A DNA stretch of 64,000 bases, from positions 248,001 to 312,000 of the forward strand of contig NZ_JAGVQR010000003.1 in the NCBI RefSeq assembly GCF_018275325.1. The letters are read 5' to 3'. Positions within the stretch are counted from its first letter, which is position 1. The number at the start of each line of letters is the position of its first letter. Shown here in pieces: positions 29,769 through 39,000 of the stretch. Under the pieces are notes generated by a model. It saw only the letters and a list, made by a program, of their open reading frames with translations. It did not search any database and was not told the DNA's origin. The position numbers and the translations under genes are program-made. The stretch is from Nocardioides palaemonis. GTDB taxonomy: Bacteria > Actinomycetota > Actinomycetes > Propionibacteriales > Nocardioidaceae.

Positions 29769-30407
29769 ATGGCTGAGCAGGGGGCGGCGGAGCCCGAGGA
29801 GCCGGAGTCCCGCGCCGAGCGCAAGGAGCGCACGCGTCGCGCGATCCTCGACGCGGCGCTCGCGCTGGCCGCCGACTCCAACCTCGCGGCGATCTCGCTG
29901 CGCCAGGTCGCCAAGCAGGTCGGGGTGGTGCCGACCGCGTTCTACCGCCACTTCGGGTCGCTGGAGCTGCTCGGCCTGGCGCTCGTCGACGAGAGCTTCC
30001 GCTCGCTGAGGCTGATGCTGCTCGACGTCTGGCGCCACGCCCCGGAGTACCGCGACTTCATCGACGGCTCGCTCCCGATCGTGGCCGCGCACGTCCGCGA
30101 GAACCGGCCGCACTACGCCTTCATCGCGCGCGAGCGCACCGCCGGACCGCCGCGGGTGAGGGAGGCGATCGCCCGCGAGATCGAGGTGATCACCCGCGAG
30201 CTCGCCACCGACGTCGCGCGCAGCGGCGCGGCCGAGCAGTACTCCGGCGAGGACATCACGCTGCTCTCGGACCTGATCGTGTCGTTCGTGGTGACGATGG
30301 CCGAGCGGCTGGTGGAGGACCCGGACGCCGAGGAGCGGATCCTCGCCGACGCGCGCACCCAGCTGCGGATGCTGCTGGTCGGTGCGCTCAACTGGCGCTC
30401 GCGCTGA
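29769..30407 (+). CDS. TetR-family regulator, probable repressor of desaturase genes
   Basis: A 212-residue regulator. Residues about 18-65 form the TetR helix-turn-helix (RRAILDAALALAADSNLAAISLRQVAKQVGVVPTAFYRHFGS). The C-terminal ligand domain is all-helical. It is divergent from the reductase-desaturase operon, whose promoter carries a DesT/FabR-like palindrome. I infer it senses acyl-CoA and represses desaturation; the ligand is not visible in the sequence. Confidence 0.85.
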   Translation: MAEQGAAEPEEPESRAERKERTRRAILDAALALAADSNLAAISLRQVAKQVGVVPTAFYRHFGSLELLGLALVDESFRSLRLMLLDVWRHAPEYRDFIDGSLPIVAAHVRENRPHYAFIARERTAGPPRVREAIAREIEVITRELATDVARSGAAEQYSGEDITLLSDLIVSFVVTMAERLVEDPDAEERILADARTQLRMLLVGALNWRSR

Positions 30408-30410
30408 ACC

Positions 30411-31091
30411 TCAGGTCCCCGGGCGGACGGTGACGTCCGGGATCGTCGCGTCGGCCGGCAGGTCGATCACGTGGACGATCGTCTCGACGAGGGTGTCGGC
30501 GCTGATCCACTGCGAGGCGTCGTAGTCGCGGCCCTCCTGCTCGTGGACCCTCTCCTGCATCGGGGTGGCGGTGCGGCTCGGGTAGACGGTGCTCACCCGC
30601 ACGCCGTGCTCGTGCTCCTCGGCACGCAACGCGTCGGCGAGGGCGCGCAGGCCGAACTTGGACGCGGCGTACGCCGACCACTCGGCGTTGGCGGTGAGGC
30701 CGGCCGAGGAGTTCACGAACACGACGGTGCCGCGGGCCGCACGCAGGTGCGGGAGCAGCTCGCGGGTCAGCACCGCGGGCGCGGTGAGGTTGACGGTGAG
30801 CTGCTCCTCCCACTGCGCGAGGCGCAGCGAGGAGACCGGGCCGAGGTCCACGACGCCGGCGACGTGCAGCAGCGTGTCGACTCCCCCGTCGACCAGCCGG
30901 CCGAGCCCGTTGAGGGTGCCGGGGTCGGTCAGGTCGGCGACGAGGACCTGCGCCTGCGGGAACGTACGCCCCAGCTCGGCGCCGCGCGCCTGGCTGCGGG
31001 CGAGCAGCACGAGCTCGTCGCCGCGGTCGGTGAGCCGGCGGGCGAGGGCGTGGCCGATGCCCGACCCGGCGCCGGTCAGGACGTGCTTCAC
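30411..31091 (-). CDS. Short-chain dehydrogenase/reductase
   Basis: A 226-residue NAD(P)-dependent oxidoreductase of the classical SDR type, with cofactor motif TGAGSGIG, the NSSAG strand and catalytic YAASK (Ser-Tyr-Lys). The substrate is unknown. The GTG at 31091 overlaps the stop of the MDR dehydrogenase gene, so the two enzymes are translationally coupled and may act in one pathway. Confidence 0.88.
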   Translation of the reverse strand: MKHVLTGAGSGIGHALARRLTDRGDELVLLARSQARGAELGRTFPQAQVLVADLTDPGTLNGLGRLVDGGVDTLLHVAGVVDLGPVSSLRLAQWEEQLTVNLTAPAVLTRELLPHLRAARGTVVFVNSSAGLTANAEWSAYAASKFGLRALADALRAEEHEHGVRVSTVYPSRTATPMQERVHEQEGRDYDASQWISADTLVETIVHVIDLPADATIPDVTVRPGT

Positions 31092-32056
31092 CGGGTGAAC
31101 ACGATCTTGCCGAAGACGTCGCCCTCGGCCATCGCGGCGAAGCCGTCGTGGGCCTGCTCCATCGGCAGGGTCCGGTCGACCAGCGGGCGGGTGCCGGTGG
31201 CGTCGAGGAACTTCACCAGGCCGTCGAGCTCGTGGCGGGTGCCCATCGTGGAGCCGATGACGGAGAGCTGGAGGAAGAAGATGCGGGTCAGCTCGGCGTC
31301 GTCGAGCTTCGGGCCCGACGTGGTGCCGCTGATGACGATCCGGCCACCCGGGCGCAGCGAGCGGATCGAGTGGCTCCACGTCGCACGGCCGACGGTCTCC
31401 ATCACCGCGTCGACCTTGACCGGCAGCCGGGCGCCCGACTCGTACGCCTCGTGCGCGCCGAGCTCGACCGCACGCGCCCGCTTGCCCTCGTCGCGACTGG
31501 TGGCCAGCACCCGGAGGCCGGCGGCGCGCCCGAGGACGATCAACGCGGTGGCGACACCGCCGCCGGCGCCCTGCACCAGCACGGTCTCGCCCGGCGTGAG
31601 CCGGCCCTGGGTGAAGAGCATCCGGTAGGCCGTGAGCCACGCGGTCGGGAGGCAGGCCGCCTCCTCGAACGACAGGGACGCGGGCTTCGGCACGAGGTTG
31701 CGCCGGGGCACGACGACCTTCTCGGCGAAGGTGCCCTGGTGCTTCTCCGACAGCAGCGAGCGCTTCGGGTCGTAGGTCTCGTCGCCGCCCCACGACGGGT
31801 CGCCGATGACGGCGTGGACGACGACCTCGTTGCCGTCCTCGTCGAGCCCGGCCGCGTCGCAGCCGAGGATCATCGGCAGCGACTCCTCGCGCAGACCGAC
31901 GCCGCGCAGGGACCAGAGGTCGTGGTGGTTGAGGCTGGCCGCCTTCACGGTCACCGTCGCCCAGCCGTCCGGCACCTCGGGGTCGGGGCGCTCCCCCACC
32001 ACCAGGCCGCTCAGCGGGTCGTCGGAGGAGAAGGACTCGGCGTAGACGGCGAACAT
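31088..32056 (-). CDS. MDR-family (zinc-type alcohol/quinone) dehydrogenase
   Basis: A 322-residue medium-chain dehydrogenase with the N-terminal GroES-like fold (GCDAAGLDEDGNEVV) and an NAD(P) site (VLVQGAGGGVATALIVLGRAAGLRVLATS split around GAGGGV). The structural zinc cysteines are absent, so it is closer to quinone oxidoreductase/enoyl reductase members. It has a leaderless start. It is first in the operon with the SDR gene. Confidence 0.85.
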   Translation of the reverse strand: MFAVYAESFSSDDPLSGLVVGERPDPEVPDGWATVTVKAASLNHHDLWSLRGVGLREESLPMILGCDAAGLDEDGNEVVVHAVIGDPSWGGDETYDPKRSLLSEKHQGTFAEKVVVPRRNLVPKPASLSFEEAACLPTAWLTAYRMLFTQGRLTPGETVLVQGAGGGVATALIVLGRAAGLRVLATSRDEGKRARAVELGAHEAYESGARLPVKVDAVMETVGRATWSHSIRSLRPGGRIVISGTTSGPKLDDAELTRIFFLQLSVIGSTMGTRHELDGLVKFLDATGTRPLVDRTLPMEQAHDGFAAMAEGDVFGKIVFTR

Positions 32057-32063
32057 GCCTCCG

Positions 32064-32085
32064 ACCCTAGCGAGTGCCCTAGCCT
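32064..32085. promoter_or_regulatory. Paired divergent leaderless promoters
   Basis: TAGGGT (minus strand, 32069-32064) lies 7 nt before the ATG at 32056. TAGCCT (plus strand, 32080-32085) lies 6 nt before the GTG at 32092. Confidence 0.6.
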
Positions 32086-32091
32086 CTGCCC

Positions 32092-32346
32092 GTGCACGTC
32101 TTCATCCGTCCCGCCCAGCGCTTCCTGTCCTGCCACGTCTGCGAGGGCCTGCTCTTCGACCGACGGGAGGTGAAGATGACGACCACGGGCATGACCTTCT
32201 TCGACCTCGACTGGCTGAACGCCTCCGCCACCGGCGTCATCTGCGTGCGTTGCGGGTTCGTGCACACGTTCATGGGCAGCGCGTTCCAGTTCGTGCCGCC
32301 GGAGGAGGTCAGGCCGGAGGACCTGCCGGCGGACCCGCTGGCGTAG
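32092..32346 (+). CDS. Small zinc-ribbon-like protein
   Basis: An 84-residue protein with two CxxC pairs (CHVC near residue 14 and CVRC near 51), which could form one zinc ribbon. I do not recognise the family. It has a leaderless start and is divergent from the MDR dehydrogenase. Confidence 0.65.
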   Translation: MHVFIRPAQRFLSCHVCEGLLFDRREVKMTTTGMTFFDLDWLNASATGVICVRCGFVHTFMGSAFQFVPPEEVRPEDLPADPLA

Positions 32347-32362
32347 GGCTGCCCGCCCCTCG

Positions 32363-32752
32363 CTACTGCTTCGCGAGCCGGCGCCACCCGCCGCGACGGT
32401 TGTGGTCGACGATCTCGGCCAGGATCGCGCTCACCGCGTCGCGGTCGATCTCGTCGTGCTCGTAGACCTGGATCGCGCGGCCCGTCGCGTTGCCGTGGCC
32501 CTGGTTGATGACCCCCATGGGGTCGCTGACGGTGGGGTCGTAGAGGAACAGGTTGACGTGGTCCTTGGTCGCCAGCAGCGCGCAGACGTTGCCCTCGAGC
32601 ACGAAGTACGGCTGCACCGTCCGTTTGATCGTCTCCTCGATGTCGGGGTCGACGGCCCAGACGATCTCCCGCAGCTCCTCGCAGATCGACCGCTGCCAGT
32701 CGGGCAGCGGCTCGATGTAGGCGTCGACCCCGGGATGTGCGCGTCCGGTCAC
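32363..32752 (-). CDS. DUF1801 domain protein
   Basis: A 129-residue protein with the DUF1801 (YdhG-like) pattern: an N-terminal helix containing LREIVWAVDPDIEETIKRTVQPYFV and a beta strand VNLFLYDPT. The family is of unknown biochemical role. Convergent with the zinc-ribbon gene. Confidence 0.75.
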   Translation of the reverse strand: MTGRAHPGVDAYIEPLPDWQRSICEELREIVWAVDPDIEETIKRTVQPYFVLEGNVCALLATKDHVNLFLYDPTVSDPMGVINQGHGNATGRAIQVYEHDEIDRDAVSAILAEIVDHNRRGGWRRLAKQ

Positions 32753-32789
32753 GCTGGCACTGTCTCATGGCGAGTGCAGACCCTTCAGC

Positions 32790-32850
32790 GCACGTGCGGC
32801 GGACGTGGTCCTGCATCGGCACCCTCAAGGGCGAGAACCGCCGCACGTGC
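32790..32850 (-). repeat. Stem-loop element copy A (61 nt)
   Basis: Perfect 13-bp arms GCACGTGCGGCGG/CCGCCGCACGTGC enclose a 35-nt loop. On the minus strand the loop begins TTCTCGCCCTTGAG, matching copy B. The ends carry the 8-bp palindrome GCACGTGC. Confidence 0.85.
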
Positions 32851-32872
32851 GGAGCCGGTGCGGCGGCGCCGT

Positions 32873-32933
32873 ACACGTGTCCGAGATCTCGCCCTCGAGC
32901 TGCCAGGCACAGGGCGAAAGGTCGGACACGTGT
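32873..32933 (+). repeat. Stem-loop element copy B (61 nt)
   Basis: Perfect 12-bp arms ACACGTGTCCGA/TCGGACACGTGT enclose a 37-nt loop that has its own TCGCCCT/AGGGCGA stem (32889-32895 and 32911-32917). Same length as copy A but opposite orientation, with different stem bases and a shared loop start (TCTCGCCCTCGAG). Confidence 0.85.
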
Positions 32934-33077
32934 GGCCGAACGGGCAGCACGCGATCGAGGCGCCCCACCGGGCCAGACCGGCACCCACAACTGCGGCCCC
33001 CGCCGCCACCACCGCATCAAGACGACCGGCGAGATCACCCGTTGACGCCACCGCACGCGCTGGTCACGCTGAGGCCC

Positions 33078-34289
33078 ATGACGTGGACGAACTGGGTGGG
33101 CAACCAGAGCTTCTCCCCCGCCGCGACCGCCGCGCCGCGCGACGAGGAGGAGGTCGTCCGACTGGTCAGCAGCGCGGCCAGGCGAGGACACCACGTCCGG
33201 GTCGCCGGCGCCGGCCACTCGTTCACCCCCGTCGTGCAGTCCGACGGGCTGCTGCTCGACATGAACGCGCTGCGCGGCGTCGTCGGCACGGACGGCGCGG
33301 CCAGGCGTGCGACCGCGCTCCCCGCCACCCGGATCCACGACTTCTACGAGCCGCTGTGGGAGGCCGGGCTCGCGCTGCGCAACCAGGGCGACATCGACAC
33401 CCAGCAGATCGCGGGCGCCGTCGCCACCGGCACGCACGGGTCGGGCGTACGCCACACCAGCCTGTCCGGGGCGGTGCGCGGCGTACGCCTCGTGACCGCG
33501 TCCGGTGAGGTGCGCGAGATCGGCGAGGACCAGCCCCACCTGCTGCACGCCGCGCAGGTGTCGGTCGGCATGCTCGGCGTCGTGACCCAGCTCGAGCTCG
33601 AGGTCACCGAGGCCTACCGGCTGCGCGAGGACGTCGGCCTCCGCGCGTGGGACGACGTCCTCGACCACTGGGACCAGCTGGTCGCCGACCACCGGCACTT
33701 CGGGATGTTCTGGCTGCCCACCGAGGAGTCGGGCGCGCTCTACAACCTCGACGGCCACGGCGCGCGGCTGCAGGACCAGTGCTACGTCAAGGTCTACGAC
33801 GAGGTCGGTCCCGACGTCGCCGACGACGACACCGTCGGCCACCGCGTCGACCGGTGCTACCGGATCTACCCGATGGTCTACGACCCCAACTTCCACGAGC
33901 TGGAGTACTTCGTCGCCCTCGACCGCGCACCGGAGGCGTTGCGGGCGATGCGCGAGCTGATGCTGCGCAGCCTGCCTGATTCGATCTACCCGCTCGAGGT
34001 CCGCACCGTCGGGCCGGACGAGGCGTACCTGTCCTCGCAGTACCAGACACCCACCGTCGTCATCTCCGTGTCCGGCACTCCCGGCACCGACTACTGGGCC
34101 TACCTCCGCTCGGTCGACGCGCTCCTCGCCGACTTCGACGCGCGCGTCCACTGGGGCAAGCTCCACTTCCTCACCCGCGAGCGGCTGCTCGACCTCTACC
34201 CGCGGGCCGAGGACTTCATCGCGATCCGCCGCGAGCTCGACCCGCAGGGCGTGTTCCTCAACGACCACCTGCGGCCGCTGTTCGAGTGA
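33078..34289 (+). CDS. FAD-linked sugar-lactone oxidase (D-arabinono-1,4-lactone oxidase family)
   Basis: A 403-residue flavoprotein of the aldonolactone oxidase family. The PP-loop FAD domain (about 15-180) contains VRVAGAGHSFTPV and GAVATGTHGSG. The C-terminal ALO domain ends with the substrate motif HWGKLHF and DPQGVFLNDHLRPLF. It probably oxidises a sugar lactone or alditol using O2. The ATG at 33078 is preferred over longer in-frame starts because it gives the usual N-terminus (TNWVGNQSFSP). Confidence 0.88.
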   Translation: MTWTNWVGNQSFSPAATAAPRDEEEVVRLVSSAARRGHHVRVAGAGHSFTPVVQSDGLLLDMNALRGVVGTDGAARRATALPATRIHDFYEPLWEAGLALRNQGDIDTQQIAGAVATGTHGSGVRHTSLSGAVRGVRLVTASGEVREIGEDQPHLLHAAQVSVGMLGVVTQLELEVTEAYRLREDVGLRAWDDVLDHWDQLVADHRHFGMFWLPTEESGALYNLDGHGARLQDQCYVKVYDEVGPDVADDDTVGHRVDRCYRIYPMVYDPNFHELEYFVALDRAPEALRAMRELMLRSLPDSIYPLEVRTVGPDEAYLSSQYQTPTVVISVSGTPGTDYWAYLRSVDALLADFDARVHWGKLHFLTRERLLDLYPRAEDFIAIRRELDPQGVFLNDHLRPLFE

Positions 34290-34293
34290 GGGC

Positions 34294-35898
34294 TCAGAGC
34301 TCGAGCACCCCGTAGCCGAACCCCTCGACCCTCAGCCCCGACGACGAGACCTCCACGCCCTGCCCCAGCAGCACCGTGGCACCGTCGAGCCCGGGCAGGT
34401 CCACCGACGCCGGCTCCCGGCGCGGGTTGACCACAACGACGTGCGAGTCGCCGCGGCGCCACGTGAACGGGTACCCCTGGTGCAGGACGGTCGTCGGTGC
34501 GCGGCCGCCGAGCGCCGGCGTCGACCGCCGCAGCGCCACCAGCCGGCGTACGAGGTGCAGCGTCGACCCGGGGTCCCGCTCCTGGGCGGCGACGGTCGGC
34601 CGGTCCGGGTCGGGGTCGATCGGCAGATAGAGGTCGTCCGGCGCGGCGGTCGAGAACCCGGCGTTGGGCGAGTCGTCCCACTGCATCGGGGTGCGGCAGC
34701 CCGACCGGTTGTAGCCCGGGTTGCAGATCGAGCCCTCCTTGTCCGGCATCCCCGGGAGGTAGCGCATGCCGATCTCGTCGCCGTAGTAGATCGACGGCAC
34801 CGAGCCCCAGGTCAGCAGGAAGGTCAGCGCCGCGCCGAGCTCCTCGGGTGTGCGCGGGTCGGTGCGCAGCCGGCTGAAGTCGTGGTCGGCGGTCGCCAGC
34901 AGCACCGGCCGCGCCGGGTCGTCGGCCTTCACCGCGGCCCATCCGTCGAGGAAGGTCCGCGTCGAGCCGCGACCGTCGGCGTGGAAGAACGGCTCGCCCG
35001 GCGGCTGGAACGGCAGCACGCCGGCGCCGCCGTTGTCGAACAGGCTCGCGTGCTCGGCGAAGATGACGAGCATGAAGTCGGCGTCGAAGCCCGACGCGCC
35101 GCCCGTCCTCGGCTCCGAACCCTCCGGGACCAGCACCGCCTCCGGGTGCGTGGTGGCCAGCCACTCCTGGAGGTCGCGCCACACCTGGGCTGCGGCCACG
35201 GCTCCGGCGTTCTTCCCGCTGGCGTCCTTCACGAGCGAGAACGCCATGTCGACGCGGAAGCCGGCCACGCCCCGGCTCAGCCAGAAGTCCAGGATCTCGC
35301 GCAGCGCCTCCTTATTGCGCCGCGGTCCGGGGTCGTCGACGCCGTCGCGCCACGGCTCGTCGGCCGGCGTCTCGGTCCAGCCGAAGTTGAGCGCGGGCTG
35401 CTCGTCGTAGAAGTTCTTGAGGTACCAGCCCGGCCGCGGCCCCGGCGAGCGCACCCACGCCGGCGTGCCGGGGATGTCGGAGCCCCAGGCCCACGCCGGC
35501 AGCTCCTCGCACCAGACGTACCGGTCGCCCTCCGGGCTCGGGCCGTCGGCGTGCAGCTCGGCCTGGAACCACGGGTGCTCGATCGAGGTGTGGCCGGCGA
35601 CGAGGTCCAGCAGGACCCGGATCCCGCGCTCGCGCGCCGCGTCGACGAGCTCGACGAGGTCGTCGTTGGTGCCGTAGCGCGGGGCGACGCGGAGGTAGTC
35701 GGCCACGTCGTAGCCCGCGTCGACGAAGGGCGAGTCGAAGCACGGGTTGAACCAGATCGTGTCGACGCCGAGGGAGGCGACGTGGTCGAGGTGGTCGATC
35801 ACCCCGCGCAGGTCGCCGACCCCGTCGCCGTCGGAGTCCGCGAAGGACTGCGGGTAGATCTCGTAGACGACCGCGTCGGCCAACCAGTCTCCAGCCAT
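34294..35898 (-). CDS. GH13 alpha-glucosidase / alpha-amylase family enzyme
   Basis: A 534-residue cytoplasmic glycoside hydrolase (no signal peptide). The (beta/alpha)8 barrel motifs are DLVAGH (region I), GFRVDMA with the nucleophile Asp (region II), LVPEGSEP with the probable acid/base Glu (region III) and TADHDF (region IV). The start (MAGDWLADAVVYEIYPQSFADSDGDGVGDLRG-like) is typical of oligo-1,6-glucosidase and trehalulose-type enzymes. Exact substrate unknown. Leaderless start; convergent with the oxidase gene. Confidence 0.88.
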   Translation of the reverse strand: MAGDWLADAVVYEIYPQSFADSDGDGVGDLRGVIDHLDHVASLGVDTIWFNPCFDSPFVDAGYDVADYLRVAPRYGTNDDLVELVDAARERGIRVLLDLVAGHTSIEHPWFQAELHADGPSPEGDRYVWCEELPAWAWGSDIPGTPAWVRSPGPRPGWYLKNFYDEQPALNFGWTETPADEPWRDGVDDPGPRRNKEALREILDFWLSRGVAGFRVDMAFSLVKDASGKNAGAVAAAQVWRDLQEWLATTHPEAVLVPEGSEPRTGGASGFDADFMLVIFAEHASLFDNGGAGVLPFQPPGEPFFHADGRGSTRTFLDGWAAVKADDPARPVLLATADHDFSRLRTDPRTPEELGAALTFLLTWGSVPSIYYGDEIGMRYLPGMPDKEGSICNPGYNRSGCRTPMQWDDSPNAGFSTAAPDDLYLPIDPDPDRPTVAAQERDPGSTLHLVRRLVALRRSTPALGGRAPTTVLHQGYPFTWRRGDSHVVVVNPRREPASVDLPGLDGATVLLGQGVEVSSSGLRVEGFGYGVLEL

Positions 35899-35904
35899 GA
35901 CGAG

Positions 35905-35910
35905 ATCCTA
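35905..35910 (-). promoter_or_regulatory. -10 box of the GH13 gene (leaderless)
   Basis: TAGGAT on the minus strand ends 6 nt before the ATG at 35898. Confidence 0.6.
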
Positions 35911-36015
35911 GGCACGCCGACCGTCCCCACTATTGGGCAAACACTCCGAGCCGGGGTTGAGGTCGCCGCACGACCCCACGTAGGCCTGTGGTGGACACCG
36001 ACCACCGGGGGAACG

Positions 36016-39000
36016 ATGACCAGGTCCACCACCGTCCTGACCGCACTGACCGGCCTCCTCCTCGCGGGGCTGGTGGCCACCGGCCCGGCGCCCGCGACGG
36101 CGGCTCCACCCGGCCACGACGTGATGCCCAGCCAGGTCCCCGCCGCGGGCACCCCCGGCTTCCCGAACGGCGAGGTGCTCGGCATCGCGCAGGTCGGCTC
36201 CACGATGGTCGTCGGCGGCACCTTCACCCAGGTGACGCCGTCCGGCGGCGCCACGCGTGCTGCGAGCGGCATCGTCGCGTTCGGGGCGACGAGCGGCCAG
36301 CTCGTCGGCGGGTTCGCCCCGGTCCTCAACGGCACCGTCGAGGACGTCCTCCCCGGTCCCGATCCCGGCACCGTCTACGTCGCCGGTCGCTTCACCCGGG
36401 TCAACAACGTCGCGCAGAGCCACGTCACGTTGCTGGACGTCGCCACCGGGCAGGTGGTCGCCGGCTTCACCCCGCCTGCGACCAACGGCCGGATCGAGAC
36501 GATGGCCCTCGCCCGCGGCCGGCTGCTCGTCGGTGGCACCTTCACCACCGCCGGCGGCCAGCAGCACCGCGGACTGGCCGCGCTCGACCCGCGCACCGGC
36601 GCGCTCGACGCGATGATGGGTGTCGACGTCAGCGGCCACCACAACGACAGCGGCAGCGGCGCACAGGGCGCGGTCGGCGTGCGCGACATGGAACCCAACG
36701 GCGACGGCACCGCGCTCGCCGTGATCGGCAACTTCAAGCAGGCCGACGGCCTCCCCCGCGACCAGGCGGTGCTGATCGACCTGAGCGGCACCACCGCGCG
36801 GGTCGACCCCGACTGGCGCACCCGCCGCTACGAGCCCTACTGCTACAACGGCGTCTTCGACAGCTACATGCGCGGCCTGTCGGTCTCCCCCGACGGCTCG
36901 TTCTTCGTCGTCGCGACCACCGGGGGCGGCAACCCCGGCACCCTGTGCGACAACATCGCCCGCTTCGAGTTCGACGCCACCGGCGACGACGTCCAGCCCA
37001 CCTGGGCCTCCGCTGCGGGCGGCGACACCCTGTGGGGCGTCGAGGTCACCGAGAACGCCGTCTACGTCGGTGGCCACCAGCGCTGGATGAACAACCACCA
37101 GGGCCAGGACAGCAACGGCCAAGGAGCGGTGCCGCGCGCCGGCCTGTCGGCCCACGACCCCGACTCCGGCGTCCCCCTCTCGTGGAACCCCGGCCGCAAC
37201 CCGCGCGGCGAGGCGGCCTACGCCATCCACGCCACGCCGGACGGCCTCTGGGTCGGCAGCAACACCGTCTGGATCGGCAACCGGCAGTGGCGCCGCGAGC
37301 GGCTCGCGTTCTTCCCGCTGGCCGGCGGCGTCGCGCCACACCCGGAGACCACGCCCGGCCTGCCCGGCGACGTCCTGCTCGGGGGTCGGGAGACCGTCGA
37401 CCAGGGCAACGTGCTCCACCGGGTCAACGCCGGCGGGCCGACCCTGCCCGCGATCGACGGCGGCCCGGCCTGGGCCGCGGACGACCAGGCCACCAGCCCG
37501 CTGCGCAACGCCAACAGCAACGCCGCGGCGTACGACCCGGTCCCGAGTGTCGACGCCACCGTCCCGGCGAGCACACCGCGCCAGGTCTTCGACACCGAGC
37601 GCTGGTCACCCAACGACGACCCGCAGATGTCGTGGGACCTACCGGTGCAGGCCGGCCTCCCGATCCAGGTCCGCCTGTTCCTCGCCAACCGCTGCACCTG
37701 CACGAGCGCCGCCGGCCAGCGTGCCTTCGACGTCAGCCTCGAGGGCCAGGTCGTGCTCGACGACCTCGACCTCGTGGCGGCGGCAGGCGACCAGCGCGGC
37801 ACGATGCGGTCCTTCGACCTCACCAGCGACGGCAACGTCGACCTCGACTTCTCCCACGTCGTGGAGAACCCGCTCGTCAACGCCATCGAGGTGGTGCGCC
37901 GCGACCTGCCGCCGCCGACGCAGGCCGGCAGCTCCCTCACCGCCGTGCCGTTCGACGGCACGACCGCCGGCGCGCCGGTCGCGACCGACACGCGCGGCGT
38001 CGACTGGACGAGCATCCGCGGCGCCTTCGTCGTCGGCGACACGCTCTTCACCGCCCAGACCGACGGCTACCTCCACCGCCGCACCTTCACCGAGGACGCC
38101 ACCGGCCCGGACCAGCGCGTCGACCCCTACAACGACCCGCGCTGGAGCAACGTCGACACCGGGTCCGGCAACACCTACCGCGGTCGGGTGCCCGACTTCT
38201 ACGGCCAGCTCGGCAGCCTCACCGGCCTGACCTACGCCGGCGACCGCATCTACTACACCCGCACCGGCGACGCCACCCTGCGCTGGCGCTGGTTCAACGC
38301 TGACAGCGGCATCGTCGGGAGCGAGACGTTCACCGCGGGCGGCGACCGCAGCTGGAGTGACACCGGCGGGCTGTTCGTCGACGGCGACACGATGTACGTC
38401 GTCAGCCGCTCGTCCGGCGACCTGCTGGCCGTCCCGTTCGAGGACGGGCCGCACGGTCAGGCCGTGCTCGTGGACGACACCGTCGACTGGCGGGCGCGCG
38501 CGGTGTTCGTCGGCCCCGGCTCCACCGCGCCGCCGCCGGTCAACGAGGCGCCGACCGCGCGCTTCACCGCCACCTGCGACGAGCTGACGTGCACGGTGGA
38601 CGGCAGCACCTCGAGCGACCCGGAGGGCGACCTGGCGTCCTACGCCTGGACGTTCGGGGACGGCGGCACGGCGACGGGCCCCCTCGCGAGCCACTCCTAC
38701 GCCGGTGACGGGACCTACACCATCCGGCTCGAGGTGACCGACGGCTCCGGCGCGAGCGACGCGACCACCCGGCAGGTGACCGTTGCAGCGGACCCGCCGC
38801 CGGCGGTCTCGGACATCGCCTTCCGTGCGTCGGCCTCGGCGACCGGCAACCTCACGTCGCCCCGCGTCACCGTGCCGGGCAGCGTCGTGGCCGGCGACCA
38901 GCTGGTCCTGGTCGGCACCTTCGTCGACGGCGTGACCGTCTCCGACCCGGCCGGCTGGACGCGGGTCGCGGGCGAGCAGCAGCGCGGGATGACGAGCACC

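Larger units (their letters stand above)
32753..33077. other. 325-nt intergenic region with paired stem-loop elements
   Basis: It holds no convincing gene. Its main content is two related 61-nt inverted-repeat elements (32790-32850 and 32873-32933). The rest is GC-rich, with a TTGACG near 33042 that could be a -35 for the downstream oxidase gene but lacks a good -10. Confidence 0.7.

Noticed and set aside
34441..36015. Upstream in-frame extension of the secreted PKD protein
   Set aside because: The extension overlaps the GH13 gene antisense; the ATG at 36016 is followed by a clear signal peptide and preceded by a ribosome-binding site.
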